A stretch of DNA of 64,000 nucleotides. It comes from Clostridia bacterium (GTDB lineage: Bacteria > Bacillota > Clostridia > Oscillospirales > CAG-272). The notes under the pieces are model-generated. The model saw only the letters and a program-made list of their open reading frames with translations. It searched no databases and was not told the origin of the DNA. Location of the stretch: contig JAFQDK010000009.1 of the NCBI GenBank assembly GCA_017399305.1, positions 62,001 to 126,000 of the forward strand, in the 5' to 3' direction. Shown in pieces: positions 7,799 through 15,090 of the stretch. Every line of letters begins with the position of its first letter. The stretch's first letter is position 1. A program made the position numbers and the translations under genes.

Positions 7799-8179
7799 TT
7801 ACTTGATTTCAACCTTAGCGCCTGCAGCTTCGAGATCAGCCTTGATCTTCTCTGCATCTTCCTTGGAAACGCCTTCCTTGAGTGCCTTAGGAGCAGCCTC
7901 AACGAGGTCCTTAGCGTCCTTAAGGCCGAGACCTGTGAGCTCGCGAACAACCTTGATAACGCCGAGCTTGGAAGCGCCTGCGTCAGTAAGGATTACGTCG
8001 AACTCGGTCTTCTCTTCAGCTGCTGCGCCAGCTGCTGCTGCGCCGCCTACTGCTGCAACTGCAACGGGAGCTGCGGATACGCCGAACTCCTCCTCGAGTG
8101 CGCTTACGAGATCCTTGAGCTCAAGGATTGTGAGAGTCTTTATCTCTTCAAGAATGTTTGTGATCTTTTCGGTAGCCAT
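7799..8179 (-). CDS. rplL: 50S ribosomal protein L7/L12
   Basis: 126 residues. The N-terminal dimerisation helix region is [25 protein letters not shown]. An Ala/Gly-rich hinge lies at about residues 38-55. The conserved C-terminal domain has [32 protein letters not shown] and [14 protein letters not shown]7/L12 forms the ribosomal stalk that recruits translation factors. It follows rplJ by 47 bases in one operon and is read from the rplJ leader promoter. The RBS is AGGAGG. Confidence 0.98.
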   Translation of the reverse strand: MATEKITNILEEIKTLTILELKDLVSALEEEFGVSAAPVAVAAVGGAAAAGAAAEEKTEFDVILTDAGASKLGVIKVVRELTGLGLKDAKDLVEAAPKALKEGVSKEDAEKIKADLEAAGAKVEIK

Positions 8180-8226
8180 TTTACTATCCTCCTATGAAAA
8201 ATACAAAATTTTTTTAAATTAAAATT

Positions 8227-8772
8227 TTACGCCTCTGCGGGAGCCTCTGCGGCTGCCTCTGCAGGAGCTTCAGCTGCTTCGCCACCCTTGTCGATAATAG
8301 CCTGAAGTGCATAGCACAGACCATAAAGGGGAGACTGCAAGCTGCCGAGAACCTTGCCGACCATAACTTCCTTAGAGGGAGTGTCAGCGAGTTCTTTTAC
8401 GGTTGCAACATCGACAACCGCGCCGTCTACGAAACCTGCGCGGAATTCAAAGCCCTCAACCTTTTCAACATACTCCTTAAGAATCTTAGCGGGAGCGATG
8501 GGGTCATCCTGGCTGATAGCCAGAGCGGTCATGCCGTGAAGGTATTCCTTCATTGCGCCGTAACCAACTTCGTCACATGCTCTGCCTGTGATAGAATTCT
8601 TAATTACCGAGTATTCAACGCCTGCTGCTCTGAGAGCTGCACGCATCTTGGTATCGTCCTCAACGGTGATACCCTGGTACTGTACGAGTACGCCGGAAGC
8701 TGCGGTCTTGAGTTTGTCGGCGAGTGTTGCTACTGTTGCCTGCTTTGCTTCAAGAATCTTCTTGCTTGGCAT
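8227..8772 (-). CDS. rplJ: 50S ribosomal protein L10
   Basis: 181 residues from the ATG at 8772 (MPSKKILEAK), chosen because GGAGGTGAAATTACT precedes it; an upstream in-frame start would include the ribosome binding site. Conserved L10 features are KTAASGVLVQYQGITVEDDT, MRAALRAAGVEYSVIKNS and the FVDGAVVDV region. The C-terminus is a low-complexity Ala/Glu/Pro tail (AEAPAEAAAEAPAEA). L10 anchors L7/L12 dimers on 23S rRNA and in Firmicutes represses its own operon through the leader present here. Confidence 0.97.
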   Translation of the reverse strand: MPSKKILEAKQATVATLADKLKTAASGVLVQYQGITVEDDTKMRAALRAAGVEYSVIKNSITGRACDEVGYGAMKEYLHGMTALAISQDDPIAPAKILKEYVEKVEGFEFRAGFVDGAVVDVATVKELADTPSKEVMVGKVLGSLQSPLYGLCYALQAIIDKGGEAAEAPAEAAAEAPAEA

Positions 8773-8800
8773 AGTAATTTCACCTCCGTTAAACTTTTGC

Positions 8801-8848
8801 AAAAAAATAAATCTTTCTACGGAAAGACATAAGGATTCCGAGAAAGAT
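8801..8848 (-). terminator. Attenuator in the rplJ leader
   Basis: On the minus strand ATCTTTCTCGGAA pairs with TTCCG-T-AGAAAGAT and is followed by TTATTTTTTT, giving an intrinsic terminator 28 bases before the rplJ start codon. In B. subtilis an equivalent terminator is controlled by L10-L12 binding to the leader. Confidence 0.75.
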
Positions 8849-8865
8849 CATAAATAGACATATTT

Positions 8866-8932
8866 ATAAAACATTCCTCGGCAGGAAAGCATCTTAACAT
8901 GCTTTTACCGTAACCTGCTGTCTTCGGTAACA
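8866..8932 (-). ncRNA. L10 (rplJ) leader RNA
   Basis: Immediately downstream of the promoter the minus strand reads ACCGAAGACAGCAGG, later CCTGCCGAGGA. These are the two paired conserved halves of the Firmicutes L10 leader to which the L10-L12 complex binds. The hairpin between them is AAAGCATGTTAAGATGCTTT. The attenuator follows directly. Confidence 0.88.
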
Positions 8933-8937
8933 CAAGC

Positions 8938-8966
8938 ATTATAACAGGGCGTATCACATTTGTCAA
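8938..8966 (-). promoter_or_regulatory. Promoter of the rplJ-rplL operon
   Basis: TTGACA (8961-8966) and TATAAT (8938-8943) on the minus strand, 17-base spacer, both exact consensus, as expected for a ribosomal protein operon. Confidence 0.9.
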
Positions 8967-9040
8967 CACTTTTTTTAAAAAAGTTGAAAAAGTTTCTAAA
9001 AAACAGTACATATTTGAGTGCGTTGCGCTGTTTCTACATT

Positions 9041-9074
9041 ATATAAAATAAAAGCGGTCCGAAAGAACCGCTTT
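9041..9074 (-). terminator. Terminator of the rbfA-DHH operon
   Basis: AAAGCGGT/ACCGCTTT stem overlapping the DHH stop codon, followed on the minus strand by TATTTTAT. Confidence 0.8.
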
Positions 9075-10050
9075 ATTCTATTATTTTTTCGAGTTCTGCT
9101 ACGATCATCGAGAGAGCTTCCTTGGCGCTGTCGCAAAGGATAGTACAGCCTGCAGCTCGAATATGCCCGCCGCCGCCGAAGTGTGCGGCAACCTTTGAAA
9201 CGTCGGTGTCACCGTTTGCGCGGAGCGAAGCGCGGAAGGTGCCTACTGTCGGCGATGCCTTTACGCATACGGCGCATTTTGCGCCGCGCACACTTCTGGC
9301 AACGTCTATGGCGGTTTCAAAATCCTTTATGTTGAGGTCGTCGCCGTAATCGGAAAGCTCGATTGCAATGCCGCTGATTTTGCCATCCATAAAGGTTTCA
9401 AGCTTGTTTAGCGCAATGCCCTCGGCTTTGAGTTGATTTTTGTCCTTGGTGTCAAACAAAAGGCGATTGATTTCGGCGGCATTTGCGCCTATTTCAATTA
9501 GTCTTGCCGCTGTGATATGCGTGGCGGGGGTGACGTTTGCGTATTTGAAGCAGCCCGTATCCGAGCTTATTGCGCCGAACATTGCGTCTGTCGCTTCCAT
9601 GGGAATTCCTGTGATTTTACTTTCGCCGAGCGCATATTTGAAGAGTTCGAATATGATATATCCCGTTGCCGCCGCCTTTGGCGCGACAAATTCATGCTTT
9701 GCATACGGAATTCCAACGTCGTGATGGTCAATGCGAAGTTTGACATTTTCGATCAGCGCATCCTTGAGAGAAGCAAGCTGAGTCGGCGATGCAACGTCAA
9801 CGCAGATTACATCATATCCGTCGAGATTTTCGGGGAGCGCATCGAGCTCGGTGCGGTTTTTTAATAGAAATTCGAGACGGCGAGGGGCTTTTTCGGGAAA
9901 AATTATATCAGCCTTACCGCCGAGTGCTTCTATAAAGCATGCGAGAGCAACCGCGCTTCCCACGCAGTCACCGTCGGGATGTGAATGACCTACGATTATT
10001 GCATTTTTGCACTTTTCGACTTCGCTTAAAAGCGATACAATGTCAATCAT
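9073..10050 (-). CDS. nrnA: DHH/DHHA1 phosphoesterase, NrnA-like oligoribonuclease/pAp phosphatase
   Basis: 325 residues with the DHH-family motifs in order: GHSHPDGDC at residues 21-29 (metal-binding HxxPDGD form), VCVDVAS near 84, IDHH at 107-110, and the DHHA1 glycine-rich substrate motif FGGGGHIRAAGC near 300. NrnA-type enzymes degrade short RNA oligonucleotides and 3'-phosphoadenosine 5'-phosphate. The gene overlaps rbfA by eight bases. The rbfA-nrnA order is common in Firmicutes and links RNA maturation and decay. Exact substrate (nanoRNA, pAp or cyclic dinucleotide product) is inferred. Confidence 0.92.
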   Translation of the reverse strand: MIDIVSLLSEVEKCKNAIIVGHSHPDGDCVGSAVALACFIEALGGKADIIFPEKAPRRLEFLLKNRTELDALPENLDGYDVICVDVASPTQLASLKDALIENVKLRIDHHDVGIPYAKHEFVAPKAAATGYIIFELFKYALGESKITGIPMEATDAMFGAISSDTGCFKYANVTPATHITAARLIEIGANAAEINRLLFDTKDKNQLKAEGIALNKLETFMDGKISGIAIELSDYGDDLNIKDFETAIDVARSVRGAKCAVCVKASPTVGTFRASLRANGDTDVSKVAAHFGGGGHIRAAGCTILCDSAKEALSMIVAELEKIIE

Positions 10051-10408
10051 TACCGTTGTCCTTCTTCGAGCCTTTGTTGATGTCTTCGATTATTTTTGAA
10101 ATGTGCGCGCCGTGCTCGATAGAGTGGTCGTGCACAAATGAAAACTCAGGTGTTTGGCGCAGATTCAAACGTTGTGCTATCTCGCGGCGTATGAATCCTT
10201 TTGCGCTTTCAAGTCCTTTTTTAATATCTTTGGGGTCGCCTGTCAGGGCTGAAAAATACACGGTCGCAAATTTGAGATCGGGAGTCACCTCGGCTCCTGT
10301 GATACTGATAAGCTCTCCGCTGACTCTGGGATCTTTGATCTCACGCATAATAACAGAGAGTTCCTTTTGCATTTCCTCGTTTATTCTTCCGCGTCTGTAG
10401 TTTGCCAT
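10043..10408 (-). CDS. rbfA: 30S ribosome-binding factor A
   Basis: 121 residues. It starts RRGRINEEMQKELSVIM and contains IKDPRVSG (residues about 24-31), LKFATVYFS and the end FVHDHSIEHGAHISKIIEDI, all typical of RbfA. RbfA binds 16S rRNA helix 1 and helps late 30S maturation, especially in the cold. It is the first gene of a two-gene unit with the DHH phosphoesterase; the remaining nusA-infB genes that often precede it are not in this window. Confidence 0.96.
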   Translation of the reverse strand: MANYRRGRINEEMQKELSVIMREIKDPRVSGELISITGAEVTPDLKFATVYFSALTGDPKDIKKGLESAKGFIRREIAQRLNLRQTPEFSFVHDHSIEHGAHISKIIEDINKGSKKDNGND

Positions 10409-10476
10409 ATCATTCTCCGTAAAAGTAGTTTTTTATAGTATAACACATTACAAGAAAAATTTCCATAGGAAAGTAA

Positions 10477-10628
10477 ATTAATGTTTATGATAGCAAGTTG
10501 GAAATCACAAACCGTAGGGCGGGGGCTTGCTCCCGCCGCCTGTACAACATCTACTGGAGGTTTACGGCGGGAGATAAACCCCCGCCCTACAATGTTAGCG
10601 CGTCGTCATTACTCACATAAACATTAAT
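10477..10628. repeat. Nested palindromic MITE-like element
   Basis: Outer inverted repeats ATTAATGTTTATG (10477-10489) and CATAAACATTAAT (10616-10628) are perfect over 13 bases. Inside lies a second, GC-rich palindrome with arms GTAGGGCGGGGG (10514-10525) and CCCCCGCCCTAC (10579-10590). The 18-mer CATAAACATTAATTCATC at its right end recurs exactly at 19018-19035. No coding capacity. It looks like a non-autonomous mobile or extragenic palindromic element. Confidence 0.75.
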
Positions 10629-10705
10629 TCATCTTTTTATTGCTTTTTTATTATATTAGTTATATAATATACTTGTTATATTATACCCTATAAGGAGAAA
10701 CGAAG

Positions 10706-11590
10706 ATGAAAGCAGTTAAACAAGTACGCAAAGCTATCATTCCTGCGGCAGGACTTGGCACACGCATGCTCCCCATCTCGAGGGCGGTGCCTAAGGAAAT
10801 GCTGCCCATCATGGATGTTCCGGCGCTCTATTATCTCGTTAAAGAGGCGGCGGACAGCGGTATCACTGACATTCTTGTTATTACCGGCCGGGATAAGACG
10901 GCAATGGAGGAGTTCTTTGACTATTCCCCCGAATATGACGCAGTGCTGAAACGCAAGGGCAGAGACGATGACGTTAAAATGATGCATGACATATGCGATA
11001 TGGCAAACATCTATTTCCTTCGTCAGAAAGAGCCTATGGGTCTTGGACACGCAGTGCTCCGTGCAAAGGATTTTGTAGGCGAGGAGCCTTTTGCTATTCT
11101 TTACGGTGACGACATTATCTTTTCAAAGAAGCCTGTTGTAAAGCAGCTTATCGATACGTATGAGAAATACGGTCTCAGCGCTGTCGGCGTTAAAGAGGTT
11201 TCAAAAGCCGACCTTTCTAAATATTGTTCAATGAAAGCGGAAAAAATCGAGGACGGCGACAACGAGTATTACGTTGACGACATGATTGAAAAGCCGAAGC
11301 CGGGTGAGGAGTTTTCAAACCTTGCAATTTTGGGTAGAGTTCTTCTCACCCCCGAGATTTTCCCGATTCTCGAAAATACAGAGCCTGGCGCAGGTGGCGA
11401 GATTCAGCTCACTGATGCCATGGCAAAGTATGCGCGCACATTTGGCATCACCGCAAAAATATTTGAAGGTGACCGCTACGACATTGGCTCAAAGCTTGGT
11501 TTCGCAAAGGCAAACTTTGTTAAGGCGCTTGAGCATCCTGAAACACGCGAGGAGTTCAAAAAATTCGTAAAAGAATATCTGGAGAAGTAA
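10706..11590 (+). CDS. galU: UTP-glucose-1-phosphate uridylyltransferase
   Basis: 294 residues. The nucleotidyltransferase signature KAIIPAAGLGTRMLPISRAVPKEMLPI is at residues 9-36; further family landmarks are MGLGHAVLRA near 113, the metal aspartate stretch ILYGDDI near 131, and GAGGEIQLTDAM near 230. It makes UDP-glucose from UTP and glucose 1-phosphate for cell envelope and glycolipid synthesis. AAGGAG lies nine bases before the ATG. One base separates it from the dCMP deaminase gene, so the two are probably co-transcribed. Confidence 0.96.
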   Translation: MKAVKQVRKAIIPAAGLGTRMLPISRAVPKEMLPIMDVPALYYLVKEAADSGITDILVITGRDKTAMEEFFDYSPEYDAVLKRKGRDDDVKMMHDICDMANIYFLRQKEPMGLGHAVLRAKDFVGEEPFAILYGDDIIFSKKPVVKQLIDTYEKYGLSAVGVKEVSKADLSKYCSMKAEKIEDGDNEYYVDDMIEKPKPGEEFSNLAILGRVLLTPEIFPILENTEPGAGGEIQLTDAMAKYARTFGITAKIFEGDRYDIGSKLGFAKANFVKALEHPETREEFKKFVKEYLEK

Positions 11591-11591
11591 T

Positions 11592-12080
11592 ATGGAAAGA
11601 GTTTCAAAAGAAAACTACTACCTTGATATAGCACAGACCGTTTCAGAGCGTGCGACCTGTCTTCGTCGCCGTTTTGGTTCTATCATTGTAAAAAACGATG
11701 TTATCGTTTCTACAGGATATAACGGCGCTCCGAGAGGACGCAAGAATTGCACCGACCTCGCCTCCTGCCACCGTGAGGAGCTTGGTATTCCGCGCGGTGA
11801 GCGATACGAGCTTTGTCGCTCGGTTCACTCCGAGGCAAATGCTATTATCGCAGCGCCGCGTACAGAGATGCTCGGCGCGACGCTCTATATGTGCTGCACT
11901 ATGCCGCTTACCGGCGAGATTGCACCTGATACATCAAACTGCATGATGTGCAAGCGTCTGATAATCAATGCAGGTATTGAGTGGGTAGTTATCCGCGATA
12001 CCAAGGAAACATTCCGTCGCATTCGCGTTGCTGATTGGCTTGAGAATGACGACAGCCTCGGTACTGCGCTCGGATATTAA
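11592..12080 (+). CDS. Deoxycytidylate (dCMP) deaminase family protein
   Basis: 162 residues. Zinc-dependent cytidine-deaminase fold motifs: HSEANAI at 79-85 (zinc His and catalytic Glu) and NCMMC at 116-120 (two zinc Cys; the usual Pro before the first Cys is Asn). CTDLASCHREELGIPRG in the middle resembles the second zinc region of ComEB/dCMP deaminases. It is expected to deaminate dCMP to dUMP for thymidylate synthesis. It starts one base after galU, and a palindromic repeat region follows. Confidence 0.9.
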   Translation: MERVSKENYYLDIAQTVSERATCLRRRFGSIIVKNDVIVSTGYNGAPRGRKNCTDLASCHREELGIPRGERYELCRSVHSEANAIIAAPRTEMLGATLYMCCTMPLTGEIAPDTSNCMMCKRLIINAGIEWVVIRDTKETFRRIRVADWLENDDSLGTALGY

Positions 12081-12090
12081 GAAACAGAGA

Positions 12091-12215
12091 GGCGTTCTTT
12101 CTTTGGAAGAAAGAACCAAAAAACTGTAAAATATTTAATAAGCAGCCATGGCTGCAGACAATAAGTTTTTACAAAAGGTTTGGAGAGTGTGAGAACCTTT
12201 CCTTAAAAGGTTCTC
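12091..12215. repeat. Intergenic hairpin mosaic
   Basis: Three stems occur in a row: GGCGTTCTTTCTTT facing AAGAAAGAACC (12091-12117), the perfect palindrome GCAGCCATGGCTGC (12142-12155), and GAGAACCTTT/AAAGGTTCTC (12191-12215). The first module recurs at about 53668-53694. The region separates galU-dCMP deaminase from the phosphatase operon and is probably a decayed repeat element that may also stop transcription. Confidence 0.6.
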
Positions 12216-12235
12216 GCGTTTATACAGGAGAAAGA

Positions 12236-12733
12236 ATGCAAACAGAAGAAATTGTTTTTCATATAAAGGATGAGCGCACGCGCGATATACGCATGTATTG
12301 CTTTGTATGTACAGGCAACACCTGTCGCTCACCGATGGCGGCGGCTTTGCTCAATCATTACGGTGCGCCGCACGGCATCTTTGCGTTCAGTCGTGGTATT
12401 GCCGCTGACGAAGGTGCGCCGATAAGTGAAAACGCTGTGCTGGCGCTTGAAGCTGCAGGCATCCCTTCAGAGGGGCGCAATGAGTATACCCGACACAGAG
12501 CTTTGCAGTTTACAAAAGAAGATTTTGACCGTTCGGACGGTGTATTTGCGATATCTCCGTCACACGCGCAGGCGCTGATTATGGCTTTTCCTGAATATGC
12601 AGGAAAGGTGCGTGTTCTTGGTGACATATCAGATCCGTTTGGCGGCGACCTTGAAAGATACAAGGATTGCCTTTGTGACATAAAGGACGGCATAAAGGAA
12701 GTTTTTCCTTACATTTTCAAAGATGAAAATTGA
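12236..12733 (+). CDS. Low molecular weight protein tyrosine phosphatase
   Basis: 165 residues from the ATG at 12236, which has AGGAGAAAGA just before it; the start gives about 20 residues ahead of the usual N-terminus, and the later ATG at 12293 has no site. The P-loop VCTGNTCRS is at 24-32 (nucleophile C25, R31). The general acid lies in DISDPFGGD near 130. Such enzymes remove phosphate from tyrosine or arginine. It overlaps rimI by 11 bases, so it is the first gene of a phosphatase-rimI-tsaD operon. Physiological substrate is unknown. Confidence 0.93.
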   Translation: MQTEEIVFHIKDERTRDIRMYCFVCTGNTCRSPMAAALLNHYGAPHGIFAFSRGIAADEGAPISENAVLALEAAGIPSEGRNEYTRHRALQFTKEDFDRSDGVFAISPSHAQALIMAFPEYAGKVRVLGDISDPFGGDLERYKDCLCDIKDGIKEVFPYIFKDEN

Positions 12734-13160
12734 AATAAAAAAAGCCGCCGCGGACGACATTGATTTTATAGCGGCGCTCGAAAAAGAAACCTTTTCTCTG
12801 CCTGAGACGGCAGAGAACTTCTCGGAGCTTATTGAAAATCCGGAAAAGCAACTGCTTATTGCTTTTATTGACGGTAAGAGGGCTGGATATATCGGCGCAT
12901 ATACCGTGTGCCGCGAAAGTGACATTATGACGGTTGCAGTATTGCCTGACTACCGCAAAATGGGCGTTGGACGCGCGCTTGTGAGTGCGCTTTTTGATGA
13001 ACTTAAGGCAATCAGCGACTCGGTCTTTTTAGAGGTACGTGAGAGTAACAGCGCGGCTATTGCGCTTTATTCCTCGCTCGGTTTTGAGAGGGTCGGTATG
13101 AGAAAGAATTATTACAAACTACCAACAGAGAATGCGATTCTCTATAAAAAGGATTTATAA
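12723..13160 (+). CDS. rimI: Ribosomal protein S18 alanine N-acetyltransferase-like GNAT
   Basis: 145 residues with a GNAT fold: the acetyl-CoA pyrophosphate loop VLPDYRKMGVGRALV is near residues 77-91, followed by FLEVRESNSAAIALYSSLGF, the standard RimI ending motif. RimI acetylates the N-terminal alanine of S18, and in many Firmicutes the gene sits between tsaB and tsaD. Here it overlaps the phosphatase upstream and is three bases from tsaD. The tsaB and tsaE genes that normally precede it are absent from this window. Confidence 0.92.
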   Translation: MKIEIKKAAADDIDFIAALEKETFSLPETAENFSELIENPEKQLLIAFIDGKRAGYIGAYTVCRESDIMTVAVLPDYRKMGVGRALVSALFDELKAISDSVFLEVRESNSAAIALYSSLGFERVGMRKNYYKLPTENAILYKKDL

Positions 13161-13162
13161 AC

Positions 13163-14164
13163 ATGTACATTTTAGGACTTGAAAGCTCCTGTGACGAAAC
13201 CTCGTGCGCCATTGTCGAGATGGCGGAGGGCAAACGCCGCATCTGCGCCAATATAATTGCATCTCAGATAGATATTCACCGCCTTTACGGTGGCGTTGTA
13301 CCTGAGATAGCAGGACGCGCGCATATCGAGGCGGTGTCGCGTATTACCAAAGAAGCGCTTGACACTGCAGGACTTTCGCTCAGCGATATAGGGCTGTGTG
13401 CGGTAACCTCGCATCCGGGGCTTATCGGTGCACTTCTCGTAGGTGTTAATTTTGGCAAGTCGCTTGCCTTTGCAAACGGTATTCCGCTTGTAGGCGTTGA
13501 CCACGTAAAGGGGCATATTGCGGCGGCATATCTTGAATATCCGAACCTTGAGCCGCCATTTCTCGGTGTTGTGCTCTCAGGTGGGCATACTTCGTTTTAC
13601 GTGGTGAAAAGCTACACCGAATATGAGGAGATCGGCTCAACACGCGATGATGCGGCCGGAGAAGCCTTTGATAAAATTGGCAGAGTTATCGGTTTGCCGT
13701 ATCCTGGCGGCGCGGCACTTGACCGCCTTGCATACGAGGGCGATAAAAAGGCGTATAAACTGCCTTCGCCTGCACTTTCGGGCGATACGCTTGATTTCTC
13801 ATTTTCGGGACTTAAGACTGCGGCACTGAATTTAATCAATACCGCTTCCCAAAAGGGAGAAGAGATAAACCGTGCTGACCTTGCGGCATCCTTTACAGGC
13901 GTTATTGCAGACGGCTTTTCAAAGAAGTTGAAAATGGCACTTGACATGACCGGACTTAAAACGGTAGTACTTGCGGGTGGTGTTAGTGCAAACTCGCATT
14001 TGCGTGCGGCGGCAACGTCCGTTTGCAAAAAGCAGGGTGCAGAGCTTTGCTTGCCGCCACTCTCCTTATGCGGTGACAACGCGGCGATGATTGCGGCACA
14101 GGGATATTACGAATATATAAACGGACAAAAGGACGGAACCGACCTGAACGCATCGGCGGTTTAG
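13163..14164 (+). CDS. tsaD: tRNA N6-adenosine threonylcarbamoyltransferase
   Basis: 333 residues of the ASKHA superfamily: LGLESSCDETSCAIVE at 4-19, metal-binding HxxxH as DHVKGHIAAAY (H114, H118), LSGGHTSFYVV near 136, and the ATP-site stretch VLAGGVSANSHLR near 270. TsaD transfers threonylcarbamoyl to A37 of ANN-decoding tRNAs, working with TsaB and TsaE that must be encoded elsewhere. It is the last gene of the operon and is followed by a repeat element. Confidence 0.97.
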   Translation: MYILGLESSCDETSCAIVEMAEGKRRICANIIASQIDIHRLYGGVVPEIAGRAHIEAVSRITKEALDTAGLSLSDIGLCAVTSHPGLIGALLVGVNFGKSLAFANGIPLVGVDHVKGHIAAAYLEYPNLEPPFLGVVLSGGHTSFYVVKSYTEYEEIGSTRDDAAGEAFDKIGRVIGLPYPGGAALDRLAYEGDKKAYKLPSPALSGDTLDFSFSGLKTAALNLINTASQKGEEINRADLAASFTGVIADGFSKKLKMALDMTGLKTVVLAGGVSANSHLRAAATSVCKKQGAELCLPPLSLCGDNAAMIAAQGYYEYINGQKDGTDLNASAV

Positions 14165-14170
14165 TAAAAT

Positions 14171-14390
14171 AAATTAAAGTTTATATAATCACTTTAAAAT
14201 GCAAGCATTTTAAAGTGTAGAGGGTCGTACATTCGCATGTCGCTCACCGCGACCGCCCCTTTAAGGAGTAAAAAAGCCGGGGAACCCGTCTTTTTTACAG
14301 ATTATTAGGCTTCCCCTTGAGGGGAAGCTGTCAACGTAGCTGACTGATTAGGTGTAGCCGCATCGCGGCGTTAATCGCGTAATCATTAAT
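14171..14390. repeat. MITE-like intergenic element, copy inverted relative to 53.7 kb
   Basis: It begins AAATTAAAGTTTATATAATC and continues with the stem CACTTTAAAATGC/GCATTTTAAAGTG (14190-14217), GCTCACCGC, then TTTAAGGAGTAAAAAAGCCG and GTCTTTTTTAC (to 14297). The reverse complement of 53700-53854 has the same modules in the same order. The rest (14304-14390) is different and contains AGGCTTCCCC/GGGGAAGC and GCCGCATCGCGGC hairpins. No coding capacity; it supplies the sequence immediately upstream of rex. Confidence 0.75.
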
Positions 14391-14424
14391 TTACTATACT
14401 TTCTATAACAGAAAGGACAATAAA

Positions 14425-15075
14425 ATGGAAACTAAAAACTCAAATTACAGAATATCTTCGGCGGTTATAAAACGACTTCCGCGATATTTCAGATATTTAC
14501 GTGAGCTGCTTGAGGGCGGAAGAATGAGAATCTCCTCAGGCGAGCTTTCAAAAATGATGAATGTAACTGCTTCGCAGATACGCCAGGATCTCAACTGCTT
14601 TGGCGGCTTTGGTCAGCAGGGATATGGCTACAATGTCAAGTATCTCTATGGCAAAATAAGCGAGATACTTGGTGTTGAGCAGGGATATAAGGCTGTAATC
14701 ATCGGTGCCGGACATCTTGGTCTTGCGCTGGTCGGCAGTCCGATGTTTGCCAAGAGGGGCGTTACTCTTTCTGCACTGTTTGACAACTCCACAGAGCTTG
14801 TCGGCGGTGAGTACGGCAATCTTCATATCTATGATATATCAGAGCTTGAAGCATATATCAAAGAGAACGGGATCAATATAGCTGTTTTGACACTTCCGCG
14901 CGCATACGCCAAGGAAATGGCAGAGCGACTTAAGAATCTTGGAGTCAAAGGTATTTGGAACTTTACCAACATTGAGCTTAACTTTGAAGACTCTGATACC
15001 GTCGTGCAGAATGTACACATAGGAGATTCGCTTATGCAGCTTACATATCGCATGAATAGTAACGAAGAGAAGTAG
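14425..15075 (+). CDS. rex: Redox-sensing transcriptional repressor Rex
   Basis: 216 residues. The N-terminal winged helix is RLPRYFRYLRELLEGGRMRI, then SSGELSKMMNVTASQIRQDL and FGGFGQQGYGYNV. The Rossmann NAD(H)-binding core has IGAGHLGLALVG near residues 93-104. The C-terminal swap helix ends the protein. Rex senses the NADH/NAD+ ratio and represses fermentation genes in low-GC Gram-positives. It is followed after 15 bases by the dnaD-type gene, with which it may be co-transcribed. No clear Rex box was recognised in front of it. Confidence 0.96.
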   Translation: METKNSNYRISSAVIKRLPRYFRYLRELLEGGRMRISSGELSKMMNVTASQIRQDLNCFGGFGQQGYGYNVKYLYGKISEILGVEQGYKAVIIGAGHLGLALVGSPMFAKRGVTLSALFDNSTELVGGEYGNLHIYDISELEAYIKENGINIAVLTLPRAYAKEMAERLKNLGVKGIWNFTNIELNFEDSDTVVQNVHIGDSLMQLTYRMNSNEEK

Positions 15076-15090
15076 TCGGCGGAGGTTCCA

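Noticed and set aside
14304-14390. Possible Rex operator upstream of rex.
   Set aside because: No TTGTTAA-type inverted repeat was found; the region is explained by the repeat element.
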